Source: Anaerolinea thermophila
GTDB lineage: Bacteria > Chloroflexota > Anaerolineae > Anaerolineales > DRKV01
Length of the DNA stretch: 14,908 nt
Direction: 5' to 3'
Assembly (NCBI GenBank): GCA_020722405.1
Contig: DYKW01000026.1
Span: 1-14,908, forward strand
This document shows, piece after piece, positions 13,893 to 14,908 of the stretch (position 1 is the stretch's first letter; each line of letters opens with the position of its first letter). The translations under genes and the position numbers were made by a program. The notes under the pieces were generated by a model. That model made no database searches and had not been told where the DNA came from. It saw only the letters and a list, made by a program, of their open reading frames with translations.

Positions 13893-14516
13893 TCAAGAAA
13901 AACGTCGTTGTAGAAGGCGATAGATTGTTGCCAGAATGAAAAAACTCAGCACACTCAGCCCAACTATTTTAATAGTGTCTAGCAGGGTGGGAATGGTCAG
14001 TGCGGCTGGATTTTGGGGCAATGGCGTGGCTGTTGGTGGAATGACTGTCGCGGTAGGGGAAGGTGGTTGCTGGGTCTCGCCGGGTAGTGGGGTGAGTGTG
14101 AGTGTGGGGGTGGCCGTCTCGATAGGGGTGTAGTTACGCACGCGCAGCCCGGGAATGGTGGCTTGCAATTGGATGCCGTTTTCCAGGTGGATGATGAGGT
14201 AAAGGGTATAGTCTCCGTCGCTGATGGTGGTGGTGTCCCAGCGGGTGAGCGGCTCTCCACCACGTGGGGATGTTGCCTCCCAGATGGGGAAGCGCATGCC
14301 GCTTGAATCTTGCGCATAGCCAAAGTAGAGCACCGCTTCGGCCATTGGAGAGCCGCGCGGGACTTCGATGGTGATGTCAATCACACCTTGAAGGGCCTCA
14401 CCCTCTTGGGGTGCTACGACCACCACTGGGGGGGTGGGTGTCGTTTCTTGGTGTTGGGGGGATGGATGGCGAAGGAGGAAGAAACTCAGAGGAAGTAAAA
14501 TCAGCAGGTTTCGCAT
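13893..14516 (-). CDS. Single-pass surface protein with Ig-like domain and Thr/Pro stalk, function unknown
   Basis: A 207-residue protein of no family I can name. From ATG 14516 it begins with a signal-like segment NLLILLPLSFFLL (3-15), then a Thr/Pro patch. A beta-rich domain follows (about 30-130; PVVVVAPQEGEALQGVIDITIEV ... RWDTTTISDGDYTLYLIIHL) of the Ig-like type common in extracellular proteins. A Thr/Pro-rich stalk (131-170, TATPTLTLTPLP-like) leads to a C-terminal membrane helix (183-202) with a short basic cytoplasmic end RRFS. It should therefore be anchored at the membrane with its body outside. Upstream in-frame starts (ATG 14543, GTG 14585) exist; no SD is clear for any, and 14516 is chosen because the signal segment begins there. 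It is the first gene of the operon with pth and mfd, an odd partner for housekeeping genes. Confidence 0.75.
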   Translation of the reverse strand: MRNLLILLPLSFFLLRHPSPQHQETTPTPPVVVVAPQEGEALQGVIDITIEVPRGSPMAEAVLYFGYAQDSSGMRFPIWEATSPRGGEPLTRWDTTTISDGDYTLYLIIHLENGIQLQATIPGLRVRNYTPIETATPTLTLTPLPGETQQPPSPTATVIPPTATPLPQNPAALTIPTLLDTIKIVGLSVLSFFILATIYRLLQRRFS

Positions 14517-14581
14517 AGGATTTTCACAAAACGATGTGGACATTTTCTTTTGGGAATGTACTTGATAAAAATATTCACGAA

Positions 14582-14593
14582 ACACTACAGTGT
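14582..14593. repeat. Short palindrome near the start of the minus-strand operon
   Basis: ACACT and AGTGT are separated by AC, giving a 12-base dyad close to where the promoter of the minus-strand operon should lie. A minus-strand TACACT -10-like box overlaps it, but no good -35 is visible. It may be an operator or chance. Confidence 0.25.
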
Positions 14594-14622
14594 AACACGT
14601 TTGGTGAGATTTTGAAAAAAAC

Positions 14623-14652
14623 TTGACTTTGCTACCTGCTTTGTGCTATCCT
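14623..14652 (+). promoter_or_regulatory. Sigma-A type promoter reading out of the window
   Basis: TTGACT (14623-14628) and TATCCT (14647-14652) are spaced by 18 bases on the plus strand. Transcription would start near 14659 and run through at least 250 bases without a supported gene. It is divergent from the surface-protein/pth/mfd operon. Confidence 0.5.
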
Positions 14653-14660
14653 TCCCCTAC

Positions 14661-14690
14661 AATCTTAGGACTTGTCCAAAAACAACTCCG
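14661..14690 (+). repeat. Dispersed repeat, copy B
   Basis: TAGGACTTGTCCAAAAACAACTCCG corresponds to the reverse-strand sequence at 3807-3837. Its core GGACTTGTCC is itself a short dyad. It lies directly at the predicted transcription start of the 14623-14652 promoter. Confidence 0.5.
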
Positions 14691-14908
14691 CACTTTTGCC
14701 AATCAATACAGGGGCATGTAGCGAGGTTTGAGCGTATGAAATTCTAACGAGGATGAACGGGAACTGATGTGCAACCTTTGCAAATTTGTCGAAAATAGAA
14801 CACAAAGACGCCAGGGTACAAAGAAAAAGCCGTTTTTATCGTGTAGTCATTTAGTGTATCTGATCTGAAAATAGATTTTCATGTCTGGTGGTGAAAATCA
14901 TTTTTTCA

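Larger units (their letters stand above)
14586..14908. other. Intergenic stretch at the right edge, no convincing gene
   Basis: No plausible coding region is visible. A 33-codon frame from ATG 14767 (MCNLCKFVENRTQ...) lacks a close SD and crosses a CAAAGAC-type repeat, so I do not call it. The stretch contains a plus-strand promoter-like pair (14623-14652), copy B of the roughly 24-bp repeat, a CACAAAGACGCCAGGGTACA-type repeat (14801-14820), and, near the end, a TGAAAAT/ATTTTCA hairpin (14866-14881) with a further related half at 14892-14898. It may be the leader of a gene beyond the window. Confidence 0.55.

Noticed and set aside
14767..14868. Short frame MCNLCKFVENRTQ... of 33 codons at the right edge
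   Set aside because: No SD at a useful distance, it crosses a repeat-like CACAAAGACGCC stretch, and CxxC alone is not enough support.

Overview
The window looks like chromosomal DNA of a free-living bacterium, most likely a Chloroflexota (Anaerolineae-like) member. This is inferred from family-level resemblance: a DUF5678-like module fused to a CCA/poly(A) polymerase, a DUF6812-like protein in front of a CpaF ATPase, a small CxxC protein, and threonine/proline-rich surface linkers. No rRNA, tRNA, CRISPR array, prophage or intact insertion sequence was found. Several genes use GTG starts with purine-rich Shine-Dalgarno (SD) sites, and four 4-base stop/start overlaps or near-overlaps point to compact operons.

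Layout. (1) 82-2880, plus strand: tdk, hpt and a cca-type nucleotidyltransferase form a short operon for nucleotide salvage and tRNA 3'-end maturation. It ends at a strong, probably bidirectional terminator at 3025-3060. (2) 3095-3367, minus strand: a 90-residue cysteine-containing protein with its own good sigma-A promoter. (3) 3438-4011: a non-coding stretch holding a perfect 26-bp palindrome flanked by a 7-bp direct repeat, one copy of a roughly 24-bp repeat, and a possible promoter. (4) 4012-9871, plus strand: a gene train of soluble histidine kinase, OmpR-type response regulator, DUF6812-like protein, CpaF/TadA-like ATPase, double-HTH XRE protein, TPR protein and GNAT protein. (5) 9900-14516, minus strand: mfd, pth and a single-pass surface-protein gene upstream of them, packed as one operon converging on the GNAT gene. 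(6) 14586-14908: no convincing gene, but a plus-strand promoter-like sequence and a second copy of the roughly 24-bp repeat.

The most interesting part is region 4. The kinase has no membrane segment. Ahead of its catalytic core it carries a CxxC/CxxC zinc ribbon and a two-motif domain that fits the c-di-GMP-binding MshEN consensus, a domain usually found at the N-terminus of type IV pilus and type II secretion ATPases. The kinase/regulator pair is followed by a CpaF-type secretion/pilus ATPase with no TadB/TadC membrane partners in the window. I infer a second-messenger-responsive two-component module controlling, or co-evolving with, a Tad/Flp-like or other ATPase-driven surface machine. The regulatory link is inference from neighbourhood and domain content only.
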